In this document: in pieces, positions 50,707 through 59,378 of the stretch | Numbering within the stretch: position 1 is the stretch's first letter | Layout: every line of letters begins with the position of its first letter | Assembly: GCA_001023575.1 (NCBI GenBank) | Contig: CP011489.1 | Span: forward strand, 2,045,001-2,109,000 | Direction: 5' to 3' | DNA from: Actinobacteria bacterium IMCC26256 | Lineage (GTDB): Bacteria > Actinomycetota > Acidimicrobiia > IMCC26256 | Length of the DNA stretch: 64,000 bases | The notes under the pieces: generated by a model | The model's input: only the letters and a program-made list of their open reading frames with translations | What the model was told of the DNA's origin: nothing | Databases searched by the model: none | Program-made: the position numbers and the translations under genes

Positions 50707-52049
50707 GTTGAAGTCCAAGGCTCGGGTCTCGAGTCGTCCTCATAATCGTCTCTTGACTCTTCGTCGTCATGCAGACTCGGTGCAGTCTCCGCAGAGGGTC
50801 CGTCATTCGCAACGGCTCTCTCTCCACGCCCTCCCCGGCCCGCCCATGCACCATGAGTTCGGAGCGACCCTATATATGTTGCAGCCGCGAACGCGAGGCC
50901 TAATCCGAGTGCAAAATAACCCTCACGTTCGGTTAACAGGTCGAGTAGAGCAACGGGTATCAAAGCCCCAACTACCCACGCCACCTGGAAGCGCGTCTCA
51001 AAACGAGCAAACGCTCTTCCCCGCAAGTGCTCGGGTCCATCGCGCTGCAGAAGACTGTCGAATGCAATCCGCCCACACTGAGCAGAGAGCGCAATAACCA
51101 GTACAAGCAGCAACGTCGAGAAACGCTCTGGGTACCGTGCGGCTATAAGAGCCATAAACGATCCAGCGATCAAGGTGGATGAGAGTATTACCTCTTCTCT
51201 CACTCTGCGTCGGGCAATCGGAGCGAGGATTACACCAACAAATCCGCCTAGCGCGCTCGCCGCCAACACCGCTCCAAAAAACCACTCTGCTTCGTTACTC
51301 GATCGGAGGTGGAATGCCAAGAAGAATGCAAGGAACCCAACAGAGCCGCGCATGATGGTCATGGCGCTACCAGCGAAGATGATGCTCGGAGCGTGTAGCT
51401 CACCAACCTCTTCTTGAGTCTCAGGGGTAGTGGAGACCTTGGCCTTTGGGATTCGAAGCGCCAAAATCCCGCCAACTAGAAACATGATTGCCGCAAAACG
51501 TAGGGACCAAGGCGACCCGACTAACGCGATTATCCCTGCTCCAATAACTCCCCCGGCTGTGCTCGTGACCACACCAATGAATGCAAGACGCGAGTTCGCA
51601 TCGACTAGCGCCTCATCTGATTTGACGACTGCGGGCACCAGCGATGCCTTGGCAACTGTGTGCCCTTTCGCAAGTACCAATGCAACAAATGCCAGTGGGT
51701 AGAGAAAGAGTGTGTCGAGTCGCCCAGCCATCAGGTAGCAGGTAAGAGCGCGGCCGAATAGGCCGATTGCCATCAGCGTTCGCCGCCCGGCCTTTGATCT
51801 GTCGAGTGCTGGCCCAATAATTGGGGCGACTACCGCAAACGGCGCCATCGTAAGGAGCAGGTAGAGCAGCACCTGAGAGCGCGACTTGTAGATGTCCTGA
51901 CTGAAGAATATTGACCCAGCTAGAGAGACCATGAGAAGCGCATCGCCGAATGAGCTAGCACCTTGGGCCACTGCAAGTCGTCCAAAATCATTAAGAGCGT
52001 AGGTTTTTGGGTCACGGTGAAGCACAGTGCCCTCCACGGTAGCCCTCAA
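50703..52049 (-). CDS. MFS transporter
   Basis: A 448-residue major-facilitator protein with about 12 hydrophobic segments. After FGRLAVAQGASSFGDALLM the loop LDRSKAGRRTLMAIG is the cytosolic loop 2-3 motif. The acidic tail (about residues 405-448, DDEESRDDYEDDSRPE) is unusual. It resembles drug or metabolite efflux proteins of the MFS_1/MFS_3 type; substrate unknown. It is divergent from ppk. Confidence 0.85.
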   Translation of the reverse strand: MRATVEGTVLHRDPKTYALNDFGRLAVAQGASSFGDALLMVSLAGSIFFSQDIYKSRSQVLLYLLLTMAPFAVVAPIIGPALDRSKAGRRTLMAIGLFGRALTCYLMAGRLDTLFLYPLAFVALVLAKGHTVAKASLVPAVVKSDEALVDANSRLAFIGVVTSTAGGVIGAGIIALVGSPWSLRFAAIMFLVGGILALRIPKAKVSTTPETQEEVGELHAPSIIFAGSAMTIMRGSVGFLAFFLAFHLRSSNEAEWFFGAVLAASALGGFVGVILAPIARRRVREEVILSSTLIAGSFMALIAARYPERFSTLLLVLVIALSAQCGRIAFDSLLQRDGPEHLRGRAFARFETRFQVAWVVGALIPVALLDLLTEREGYFALGLGLAFAAATYIGSLRTHGAWAGRGGRGERAVANDGPSAETAPSLHDDEESRDDYEDDSRPEPWTST

Positions 52050-52357
52050 CTAGAGCATGGGCAGGTGCCACTTGGCCTCTTGTTCACCTTCTATCCACCG
52101 TAGGGGGCACGTATCGCTGCCAAACCGCAACATGGGTTGTTTAACCTTCTCTTCATGCGCTCGTGTGCCACCTCATTTAGGGTCGGCGACACGCCAGCGC
52201 AGCCCAGCGGAACTTCCCCCCTTCCGCTGGACCGCCTGTCGGCCGGGGCGCCCAAGCCCTCGCGGCTCCCCGGCCCGACTCGCGGGGATACCCATCCAAA
52301 ATGCGACCTCTAGCCCCTCTACGAATGCCCAAATCTCGGGTAGGTAGCATCAAGGAT
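52050..52357. other. 308-bp divergent spacer before ppk with PHO-box-like site and two hairpins
   Basis: The spacer between the MFS gene and ppk holds a candidate PHO box (52082-52099), a weaker GTTTAAC site near 52139, and two GC-rich inverted repeats: CCAGCGGAA/TTCCGCTGG (52204-52230, 9-bp stem) and GGCCGGGG/CCCCGGCC (52241-52275, 8-bp stem). The second half is clearly GC-richer than the first. No gene: the open frames here have no ribosome site. The hairpins lie 83-154 bp before ppk and could structure its leader. Confidence 0.55.
52082..52099 (+). promoter_or_regulatory. Candidate PHO box upstream of ppk
   Basis: GTTCACC at 52082-52088 and ATCCACC at 52093-52099 form a direct repeat with an 11-bp period, the layout of actinobacterial RegX3/PhoP boxes (GTTCACC-N4-GTTCACC); the second half matches 5 of 7. 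Polyphosphate kinase is a classical Pho regulon member. It lies about 260 bp upstream of the ppk ATG, rather far for direct activation unless the transcript is long. Confidence 0.5.
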
Positions 52358-54424
52358 ATGGAGCCTGAGATCAAGCCATCCGCTAATAGCCAACGCCTTC
52401 TCAATCGAGAGCTCTCGTGGCTTGATTTCAACGAACGCGTACTTGCACTCGCCGAGGACTCCACCCGACCATTACTCGAGAGAGCGAAATTTCTCGCGAT
52501 CTTCTCTACCAACCTCGACGAATTTTTTCAGGTTCGCGTATCTGGTCTTCGTGAGCAGATGCAGGCCGGTATACGAACTCGCTCAGCAGATGGAATGGAC
52601 CCACTCGCTCAGTTACAGGCGATAAGACTGCGCGTCAACGAATTGGTTAGCCGCCATTCGAGAGTCTTTACAGGCGAAATAGTTGATGCGCTATCTCGCG
52701 AGCAAATCCTCTTCCCGGAATGGGAGACCCTCGACGAACAAGACCGAGCCGAGTTAGAGGCGCTCTTCCGCATCCGCATTTACCCGGTACTCACTCCATT
52801 GGCAGTCGACCCGGCTCATCCCTTCCCCTTCATCTCGAATCTCTCACTCAACCTTGCGGTTACGGTCCACGATCCAGCGAGCGGAGAGCAGCAGTTCGCT
52901 CGTATTAAAATTCCATCAAACCTTCCAAGATTTATTGGCCTGAAAGATGGTCATAGATTCATACCTATTGAAGAACTCATTTCGCGCAATCTCGCTGAGC
53001 TCTTCTTCGGCATGCAGATCAGTGGCTGCCAAGCATTCCGCGTCACGCGTGATGCCGATTTTGAGCTAGAGGATGAAGCAGCCGATCTAATTGAGGCAAT
53101 AGAGACCGTATTGGTCCAACGCAAGCGATCGGGCGATGTAGTTCGACTCGAGGTAGGCGCAGATATGCCCGCCGATGTGCTCGACATGCTCTGTCGCGAG
53201 CTTGAATTCTCCCTCCATGAGGTGAACATCGTCGATGGGCCGCTCGATCTATCCGGCCTCTCGACGATCTACAAACTTGATCGACCCGAACTGAAGGATG
53301 AGCCTTGGACTCCAATAACGCCTGCGGCGCTATTAAGAGCAGAGGGAACTCCTGACATATTTCGAACTCTCCGCAGTCGAGACATCCTCGTGCACCACCC
53401 CTACGAATCTTTCGCCGGCTCGGTTGAGGCATTCGTTGAGCAGGCAGCGCGTGATCCAAAGGTGCTCGCAATTAAGCAGACTCTTTATCGAGCAGGTGGG
53501 CCGGAGAGCACAATCGTCAACGCATTGGTTCGTGCCGCGGATGCCGGTAAACAAGTAGTTGCACTCGTAGAACTAAAGGCCCGTTTCGACGAACAAACAA
53601 ACGTAGATCGGGCTCGCGACCTAGAGGAGGCCGGCGTTCATGTCGTCTACGGACTCGTCGGCCTAAAGACTCACACCAAGGTGCTCCTCATCGTGCGCGA
53701 AGAGCCGGATGGACTTCGTCGCTACTGCCATATAGGTACCGGCAACTACAACGCTGTCACCGCAGGCCTCTACGAAGACATCGGACTACTCACTGCAGAC
53801 CCAGAGATTGGCGAGGACCTAACGGACCTCTTCAACCACCTAACTGGATATGCGCGCGGGAAGACATACCGCAAGTTGCTTGTTGCTCCTAATTCCCTAC
53901 GCGGCGGAATGATCGAGCGGATTCGCTCTCAGGGATCGCTTGGGGCGAGTGGTTACATCATGATGAAAATGAATAGTCTCGTGGACCCGGAGATCATCGA
54001 TGAGTTGTATGCCGCAGCAACCGCTGGGGCCAAGATCGACTTAATTATACGAGGAATCTGCTGCCTTCGCCCTGGGGTACCTGGCCTCTCAGAGGGTATT
54101 CATGTTCGCTCGATCGTTGGAAGATTCTTGGAGCACTCACGCATCTATAGATTCGGCGCCGACCCGACAAGCGCTGAGTACTTAATCGGATCTGCCGACA
54201 TGATGCCTCGCAACCTTGATCGACGCGTTGAAGCAATCACGCCAATAACTGACCCGCGCCTATGCGCGCGACTAGAAGAAATGCTCACTGTCGAACTCGA
54301 TGATGACACCTTGGCATGGTCGCTTGGCCCAGACGGCGACTGGAGCAAGGTTCCAACCACCCGCGGTGTAGATACCCACGCAACACTCGGTCAAAGAACA
54401 CGACAAAGATCCCTTACGTCATGA
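52358..54424 (+). CDS. ppk1: Polyphosphate kinase 1
   Basis: A 688-residue enzyme that polymerises phosphate from ATP. Conserved blocks: NRELSWLDFNERVLALAED at the N-terminus, IFSTNLDEFFQVRVSGL, VDPAHPFPFISNLSLNLA, AIKQTLYRAGGPESTI, ALVELKARFDEQTNV, GLKTHTKVLLIVR with a phosphate-relay His, and RYCHIGTGNYNA with the second His. The ATG at 52358 leaves 13 residues before the first conserved block; an ATG at 52325 is possible. It is followed by a Nudix gene overlapping by 4 bp. With the pst operon downstream it ties phosphate storage to uptake. Confidence 0.95.
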   Translation: MEPEIKPSANSQRLLNRELSWLDFNERVLALAEDSTRPLLERAKFLAIFSTNLDEFFQVRVSGLREQMQAGIRTRSADGMDPLAQLQAIRLRVNELVSRHSRVFTGEIVDALSREQILFPEWETLDEQDRAELEALFRIRIYPVLTPLAVDPAHPFPFISNLSLNLAVTVHDPASGEQQFARIKIPSNLPRFIGLKDGHRFIPIEELISRNLAELFFGMQISGCQAFRVTRDADFELEDEAADLIEAIETVLVQRKRSGDVVRLEVGADMPADVLDMLCRELEFSLHEVNIVDGPLDLSGLSTIYKLDRPELKDEPWTPITPAALLRAEGTPDIFRTLRSRDILVHHPYESFAGSVEAFVEQAARDPKVLAIKQTLYRAGGPESTIVNALVRAADAGKQVVALVELKARFDEQTNVDRARDLEEAGVHVVYGLVGLKTHTKVLLIVREEPDGLRRYCHIGTGNYNAVTAGLYEDIGLLTADPEIGEDLTDLFNHLTGYARGKTYRKLLVAPNSLRGGMIERIRSQGSLGASGYIMMKMNSLVDPEIIDELYAAATAGAKIDLIIRGICCLRPGVPGLSEGIHVRSIVGRFLEHSRIYRFGADPTSAEYLIGSADMMPRNLDRRVEAITPITDPRLCARLEEMLTVELDDDTLAWSLGPDGDWSKVPTTRGVDTHATLGQRTRQRSLTS

Positions 54425-54825
54425 AACCAACTCTCAACATCGTTAGGGCCGCAGGTGGAGTAGTACTGCGCGAGGTTAACGGAGAGACGCAAGTAGTTGT
54501 GGTGCATCGTCCGCGATATGACGACTGGAGCCTCCCCAAAGGCAAGTCTGAGAAGGGCGAGACTGATGAAGAGACCGCCACCAGAGAGGTAGAAGAAGAG
54601 ACTGGATGGAAGGCCGAGATCGAATCCAAGCTTCCGTCTTTTGAGTACACAGACCAAAAGGGGCGACCCAAGATTGTTATTTGGTTCTTGATGCGCGCGA
54701 CGGTTGAGAGCGGCTTTACTCCAGATGAAGAAGTCGACGAAGTTCGCTGGTTGCCATTCGACGAAGCAGACCAGCTACTGACTTACAGCATGGACCGTGA
54801 TCTGCTGAGTGGGCTTGAGCCATGA
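54421..54825 (+). CDS. Nudix hydrolase (MutT1-like)
   Basis: A 134-residue Nudix protein. The Nudix box runs GKSEKGETDEETATREVEEE then TGW (GX5EX7REUXEEXGU), with the preceding WSLPKGK. In Mycobacterium, ppk is next to mutT1, whose product joins a Nudix domain to a histidine-phosphatase domain; here the two domains are in separate genes in the same order, overlapping by 4 bp. Likely substrates are oxidised nucleotides or diadenosine polyphosphates. The ATG at 54421 overlaps the ppk stop (ATGA); an upstream in-frame ATG within ppk is rejected. Confidence 0.9.
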   Translation: MKPTLNIVRAAGGVVLREVNGETQVVVVHRPRYDDWSLPKGKSEKGETDEETATREVEEETGWKAEIESKLPSFEYTDQKGRPKIVIWFLMRATVESGFTPDEEVDEVRWLPFDEADQLLTYSMDRDLLSGLEP

Positions 54826-55292
54826 GTATTGCTCACACCGTCTACGTGGTGCGCCACGCCCGAGCTGGAAGCAGAAGTTCTTGGGATGGGACCGACGATC
54901 GTCTACGCCCACTAAACGGCCGAGGCCAACGCCAAGCGCTTGCGCTAGCGACAATACTCAGCCCGCTAGTTAAGACCGTCCACTCCAGCCCTTACCTTCG
55001 ATGTGTCGAGACAGTCGCTCCTCTCGCAACGATTATCGGTGCCGATGTAGACATCCTCGACTCTCTCTCCGAGGGAGAGTCCTGGAGAGATGCCCTCTCC
55101 TTGATTGAGGCAACAAGCGGACCAACAGTCTTCTGCACGCATGGTGACGTTCTTGGAGATCTAATAAATGCTCTCGAGGAGCAAGGCGTAACAATCTCCG
55201 GATACGGAGTAGAGAAAGCCTGCACTTGGTCGCTTACTGTCTCCAAAGGCTGCGTTGCTAGTGCCAGATACTCTCCACCACCAGAGGCTTGA
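54822..55292 (+). CDS. sixA: Histidine phosphatase SixA-like
   Basis: A 156-residue histidine phosphatase: RHARAGSRSSW carries the phosphohistidine (RH), DDRLRPLNGRGQRQA follows, then SSPYLRC, and CTHGDVL with the second His. This matches SixA and the C-terminal half of mycobacterial MutT1. It overlaps the Nudix gene by 4 bp and the surE gene by 1 bp, so the pair is tightly coupled. Function is probably dephosphorylation of a product passed from the Nudix enzyme, by analogy with MutT1. Confidence 0.88.
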   Translation: MSIAHTVYVVRHARAGSRSSWDGTDDRLRPLNGRGQRQALALATILSPLVKTVHSSPYLRCVETVAPLATIIGADVDILDSLSEGESWRDALSLIEATSGPTVFCTHGDVLGDLINALEEQGVTISGYGVEKACTWSLTVSKGCVASARYSPPPEA

Positions 55293-56083
55293 TGAAACGC
55301 TCATTAAATATCCTTGTTACAAATGATGATGGAGTCGAGTCCAAGGGGCTTGTTGCTCTTGCGCGTGCCTTATTTGAGGCTGGGCACAGAATTACTGTTG
55401 TCGCGCCAAGTCGCGACTGGAGTGGTGCCGGTGCATCTATCGGCCCCATACATCTGAACGAACCTATTCCGGTTACAAGTCATGTCTGGGAAGAGTTTGA
55501 TGGCGTAGACGTATACGCGATTGATCGCCCACCCGCTACCGGAGTATGGGCCGCTTGCCTTGGGGCCTTTGGAGAGATTCCCGATCTAATCGCATCCGGT
55601 ATTAACCCCGGTGCTAATACCGGCCATCTCACACTCCACTCTGGAACCGTCGGCGCCGCCCTAACAGGCTCCGCTTTTGGAGTGCCGGGAATAGCGCTAA
55701 GCCTTGAGTGGGCAACCACTGGCGAGTACCAGTGGGAGACAGCTGCGCGGTTTGCACCGGCCGCTGCGGAGTGGGCGATGGAGGCAAGCGGAGAGCTCAT
55801 GCCTGCTGTACTCAACGTCAACGTACCGAACCGTCTTTTTGCTGATGTATTAGGAGTACGTGAGGCGCAGTTGGCTCGCTACGGAGAGGTGTGGGTTAAT
55901 AATGCCGATCGCAGCGGAGGGGACCTTCGCCTCACATTCGAGGGAGGCGGGCGCGAACCAGACCCGGAGAGCGACGTTGCTTTAATAGGTGCCGGGTACG
56001 TAGCCGTAACCCCGCTCGTAGGCATTGCGCGTGGCTCCCTCACCGGAGCGGCTGAGAGAGTCTCTAAAACCCTTAGCACTTAG
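55292..56083 (+). CDS. surE: 5'/3'-nucleotidase SurE
   Basis: A 263-residue metal-dependent phosphatase of stationary-phase survival type. It has ILVTNDDGVESKGL with the metal-binding Asp-Asp, VAPSRDWSGAGASI, SGINPGANTG and YSGTVGAAL-like LHSGTVGAALTGS. SurE removes phosphate from nucleoside monophosphates and short polyphosphate, fitting the ppk neighbourhood. The ATG at 55292 overlaps the SixA stop (TGATG); a TTG one codon before is possible. No gene follows on this strand until 56199. Confidence 0.92.
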   Translation: MKRSLNILVTNDDGVESKGLVALARALFEAGHRITVVAPSRDWSGAGASIGPIHLNEPIPVTSHVWEEFDGVDVYAIDRPPATGVWAACLGAFGEIPDLIASGINPGANTGHLTLHSGTVGAALTGSAFGVPGIALSLEWATTGEYQWETAARFAPAAAEWAMEASGELMPAVLNVNVPNRLFADVLGVREAQLARYGEVWVNNADRSGGDLRLTFEGGGREPDPESDVALIGAGYVAVTPLVGIARGSLTGAAERVSKTLST

Positions 56084-56137
56084 CTAACCAAAACTCGCTT
56101 TAATCATGCCGAGTGAGAATTCGGATACCTCCTCGCG

Positions 56138-56166
56138 TATGATTTAGTCATCGAAAGAAACTTTCG
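56138..56166 (+). promoter_or_regulatory. Candidate promoter and palindromic operator of the peroxiredoxin gene
   Basis: TATGAT at 56138-56143 looks like a -10 element, and CGAAAG-AAA-CTTTCG at 56152-56166 is a perfect 6-bp inverted repeat at the expected transcription start, 33 bp before the ATG. No good -35 is visible. The palindrome could bind a redox-responsive repressor or form a 5' hairpin. Confidence 0.4.
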
Positions 56167-56198
56167 TGCTCGCACCTAATCCAAACTGGAGAATATAA

Positions 56199-56660
56199 AT
56201 GTCGCTCGAAGTAGGCCAAGTTGCACCTGATTTCACCCTCAAGGACCAAGCAGGTAATGACGTAAGCCTCAGCGACTACCGCGGCATGCAGCCAGTGGTA
56301 ATCGTCTTCTTCCCGTTTACATTTAGTGGCGTATGCCAAGGAGAACTCTGCGAGATTCGTGACGATCCTTCTACCTTTGAGAATGCTGGCGCTGCAGTAA
56401 TTGCGATCTCCTGCGACACGCGCCATGCGCAAGGCGTATGGGCCGAGCGCGAGGGATTTAGTTTCCCTGTACTCTCAGATTTCTGGCCACACGGCGCGAC
56501 AGCACAGGCTTATGGAGTCTTCAACGAGGTAGTCGGCTGCGCTAACCGTGCATCATTCATCGTAGACAAAGAAGGCAAGATCGCCGCTACCTTCGCTACA
56601 ACAACGCTCTCTACTGCGCGCGCTCACGATGAGTACGGCAAAGCGCTAGCGAACCTGTAG
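56199..56660 (+). CDS. ahpE: AhpE-like 1-Cys peroxiredoxin
   Basis: A 153-residue peroxiredoxin. The peroxidatic motif is PFTFSGVCQGE (PxxxTxxC pattern with Phe/Ser changes), followed by CEIRDD, ISCDTRHAQGVWAE and FPVLSDFWPHGATAQAYGVF. Length and blocks match mycobacterial AhpE, which reduces peroxides and peroxynitrite. Other cysteines (EGCANRAS-like VGCANRAS) may allow resolution by mycothiol or thioredoxin. It is the last gene of the plus set before the convergent regX3. Confidence 0.9.
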   Translation: MSLEVGQVAPDFTLKDQAGNDVSLSDYRGMQPVVIVFFPFTFSGVCQGELCEIRDDPSTFENAGAAVIAISCDTRHAQGVWAEREGFSFPVLSDFWPHGATAQAYGVFNEVVGCANRASFIVDKEGKIAATFATTTLSTARAHDEYGKALANL

Positions 56661-56693
56661 GTTCGAGAGACTCGGGGCCTAGTTCAGCTCCCT

Positions 56694-57410
56694 TTAAATG
56701 AGTGGAGCATGTGCCCGCTCGTAGCGGTATCCGACTCCACGAACGGTAAGAATGCGCTCGGGGGCCGCTGGGTCGTCCTCGATCTTGGATCGGAGTCGCT
56801 TGATGTGTACGTCGAGAGTCTTGGTATCCCCGTAATAGTTGGGTCCCCAGATTCGATCTATAAGCACATCACGAGTCAGCACGCGACCCGCGTTAATAAG
56901 TAGCAGCTCTAGTAGATCAAACTCCTTAAGAGGCAACTGAACCTGCTCCCCGTGCACGGAGACCTCATGTCGAGCCGCATCGAGCCTCACCTCGCCGACC
57001 TCTATTTGATCAGCGCGCTCGCCTTGCTCCTCTAAGTCTCCTGGGAGTCGACGGAGAGCGGCTCTTACCCGCGCAATTAACTCTCTGAGCCTGAAGGGCT
57101 TGGTCACGTAGTCGTCTGCCCCGACCTCAAGCCCAACTACTGCATCAATCTCAGCGTTGCGCGCTGTAACCATGATGATGGGGACCCTCGAGGTCTTGCG
57201 AATCTCGCGGCAGACATCTACCCCAGAGATTCTCGGGAGCATTACATCAAGGAGTATCAACGCCGGGCGAGAGGCAGCGAAACGCTCAAGCGCCTCAACG
57301 CCATCAGCCGCCGTATCGACAGCAAAACCCTCACGCTGGAGCGCCACAGAGAGCGCATCTCTGTACGAGGGCTCGTCATCTACAACAAGAATTAGCTGGG
57401 GGTCAGCCAT
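56694..57410 (-). CDS. regX3: Response regulator, RegX3/PhoP type
   Basis: A 238-residue OmpR-family regulator. The receiver domain (1-118) has VVDDEPSYRDAL, phosphoacceptor Asp in LILLDVMLPRISG, MVTARNAEIDA and DDYVTKPFR; the DNA-binding winged helix (about 135-232) has LPLKEFDLLELLLINAGRV and DTKTLDVHIKRLRSKIE, then VRGVGYRYE. It responds to phosphate shortage. Its ATG overlaps the kinase stop by 8 bp. Candidate targets are the PHO boxes found upstream of pstS and ppk. Confidence 0.93.
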   Translation of the reverse strand: MADPQLILVVDDEPSYRDALSVALQREGFAVDTAADGVEALERFAASRPALILLDVMLPRISGVDVCREIRKTSRVPIIMVTARNAEIDAVVGLEVGADDYVTKPFRLRELIARVRAALRRLPGDLEEQGERADQIEVGEVRLDAARHEVSVHGEQVQLPLKEFDLLELLLINAGRVLTRDVLIDRIWGPNYYGDTKTLDVHIKRLRSKIEDDPAAPERILTVRGVGYRYERAHAPLI

Positions 57411-58503
57411 GGAGGTCTCCTAGGTTTGTTGAGGCTTCTTCGAACATTCGCATCGCACCGGCCGACTCGATTGGGATTCGAAATCTAAACTTCGATCCAA
57501 TCCCCTCTGTCGACTCAACGGCTACCTCGCCACCATGCGCCTGAGCGATGTGGCGGACAATCGACAGCCCCAAACCAGTCCCACCGGTAGAGCGACTGCG
57601 CGCACGATCAACTCGATAAAAGCGCTCAAATATGCGCTCGAGATCTCGTGACGGAATACCGATGCCCTCGTCGCATACAGCAATCTCAACGAGGTTGCTT
57701 GTCGTAGACGTATTGATCTCAACAGTGCTGCCGCGCTCTGAGTACTTCATAGCGTTGTCTATGAGGTTTGTAATCGCCATCACTACCTGGCGACGATCAC
57801 ACCGAGCGGCCAATGTAGCGGAGATCGGCGAACTGACTAACTTGATACCAAGCGCCTCAGCCCCTGGTCGGGAACGTTCGACAGATTGATCGATAATAAG
57901 CGTCAGAGGCACAAGGTCTCGCTCGGGCATTTCCTGAGACTCAATGATGCTTAGGTCAAGGAGGTCGTCAATGATCTTTGCAAGCCGCTCTGCCTCACGC
58001 GCAATCCGATCGGCAAGCTGCATCGTCACCGCTTCATCACCGCCAGCGGAGATCGTGTCCGCGAGGAGGCCTAATGCTCCCACCGGTGTCTTTAGCTCGT
58101 GGCTCACATTGGCGACAAAGTCTCTACGCACTTCGTCAGTGCGCCTCGCATCGGTCATGTCTCGAATTACAACCATCGCTCCGAGAATCTGGCCGGCCTC
58201 GACAAGTGGGTGTGCTGTAATGGAGAGCACTTCGCGAGGGGGGCCGTAGAGTTGGAGTTCTCGTGTTGAAGACTCTCCCCGGCAAGCATCTATAAGCATC
58301 TCTTCTAGAGCAGCCGCTGCGATCGCATCAGTATGGCGAGCCTCAAGAAAGCGATCCGCAGCGATACTGCGCATCACCTCGACGCCTGCATCGTCGACCA
58401 CAACAACGGCGTCTGGGAGGAGCCTTACTGCTGCCACAAGGCGCTGCAGGCCACCATCTACTGGAGGATTAAGTTCGCTCTGTTCAGCCCGGCGAGGTGT
58501 CAT
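57403..58503 (-). CDS. senX3: Sensor histidine kinase, SenX3/PhoR type, without membrane segments
   Basis: A 366-residue kinase: a PAS-like domain (about 25-130, [17 protein letters not shown]), the H-box [21 protein letters not shown]-box [14 protein letters not shown], and G-boxes [15 protein letters not shown] and [20 protein letters not shown]. Unlike mycobacterial SenX3, which has two N-terminal membrane helices, no hydrophobic segment is present, so the kinase should be cytosolic. It begins at an ATG overlapping the pstB stop by 4 bp, so there is no hidden upstream portion. Signal probably reaches it through the Pst transporter and PhoU. Confidence 0.9.
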   Translation of the reverse strand: MTPRRAEQSELNPPVDGGLQRLVAAVRLLPDAVVVVDDAGVEVMRSIAADRFLEARHTDAIAAAALEEMLIDACRGESSTRELQLYGPPREVLSITAHPLVEAGQILGAMVVIRDMTDARRTDEVRRDFVANVSHELKTPVGALGLLADTISAGGDEAVTMQLADRIAREAERLAKIIDDLLDLSIIESQEMPERDLVPLTLIIDQSVERSRPGAEALGIKLVSSPISATLAARCDRRQVVMAITNLIDNAMKYSERGSTVEINTSTTSNLVEIAVCDEGIGIPSRDLERIFERFYRVDRARSRSTGGTGLGLSIVRHIAQAHGGEVAVESTEGIGSKFRFRIPIESAGAMRMFEEASTNLGDLHG

Positions 58504-59378
58504 CCGAACCTCCCAGTGATATATCCCTCGGTGCGCGGGTCACCCGGCTGTGTGAAGATCTTCTCAGTTCGGTCGAACTCCACAAGCCTCCCTGATCTAG
58601 CGCCCTCATCATCAACCTCTGTAGTTAAGAAGGCCGTCATGTCTGAGACTCGCGCTGCCTGCTGCATATTGTGGGTCACAATCACGATCGTGTAGTCGCG
58701 TTTGAGTTCAACCATCAGATCTTCGATACGCGCTGTAGCGATTGGGTCAAGGGCAGAGCAGGGCTCGTCCATCAAGATCACATCCGGCTTTACCGCGAGC
58801 GCACGTGCGATACAGAGGCGCTGCTGCTGACCGCCAGAGAGCGCAAAAGCACTCTTCTTCAGTTTGTCCTTTACCTCATCCCAGAGAGCCGCTCGAGTGA
58901 GTGCTTCCTCCACAGTTGCGGCTAGATCGACCTTCATGCGATTAATACGCGGCCCATAAGCAACGTTGTCAAAGATTGATTTAGGGAACGGGTTCGGCTT
59001 TTGAAAGACCATTCCGATACGACGACGAACCTCTGCGGCATCCACTTTCGAGTCGTATAGGTCTTCACCGTGGTAGCGAATTGTGCCGTCTACTCGAGCG
59101 CTCGGTACGAAGTCGTTCATGCGGTTAAAGCAACGCAGAAGTGTGGATTTTCCACAGCCCGACGGCCCGATAATCGCTGTGATGTCCCGCTGCATGATCT
59201 CCATGCTCACTCCGGCAACCGCTAAGTGATCCCCGTAGCTCACGTGCACATCCGAGGCGACAAACACGGCCTCGCGGTGAGCAGCCTCGCTCTCTTTCAT
59301 TGCGTTCTCCACCCTATGGACGCTAGTGGCATGCACCTCAAGGTCGTGGGTGTCAGGGGAATCAGAGATGGTGCTCAT
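58500..59378 (-). CDS. pstB: Phosphate ABC transporter ATPase
   Basis: A 292-residue ATPase of the high-affinity phosphate importer. It has [21 protein letters not shown] (Walker A), the [20 protein letters not shown] block specific to Pst[21 protein letters not shown] (signature), [19 protein letters not shown] (Walker B) and [13 protein letters not shown]. The N-terminus has about 40 extra residues before the domain. It overlaps pstA and the kinase gene by 4 bp each, so pst and senX3-regX3 form one operon. Confidence 0.96.
   Translation of the reverse strand: MSTISDSPDTHDLEVHATSVHRVENAMKESEAAHREAVFVASDVHVSYGDHLAVAGVSMEIMQRDITAIIGPSGCGKSTLLRCFNRMNDFVPSARVDGTIRYHGEDLYDSKVDAAEVRRRIGMVFQKPNPFPKSIFDNVAYGPRINRMKVDLAATVEEALTRAALWDEVKDKLKKSAFALSGGQQQRLCIARALAVKPDVILMDEPCSALDPIATARIEDLMVELKRDYTIVIVTHNMQQAARVSDMTAFLTTEVDDEGARSGRLVEFDRTEKIFTQPGDPRTEGYITGRFG

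Noticed and set aside
52057-52512. Open frames on both strands in the ppk upstream spacer
   Set aside because: Arg/Pro/Ser-rich products, no ribosome site, overlap with the ppk start; explained by the GC-rich hairpin segment.
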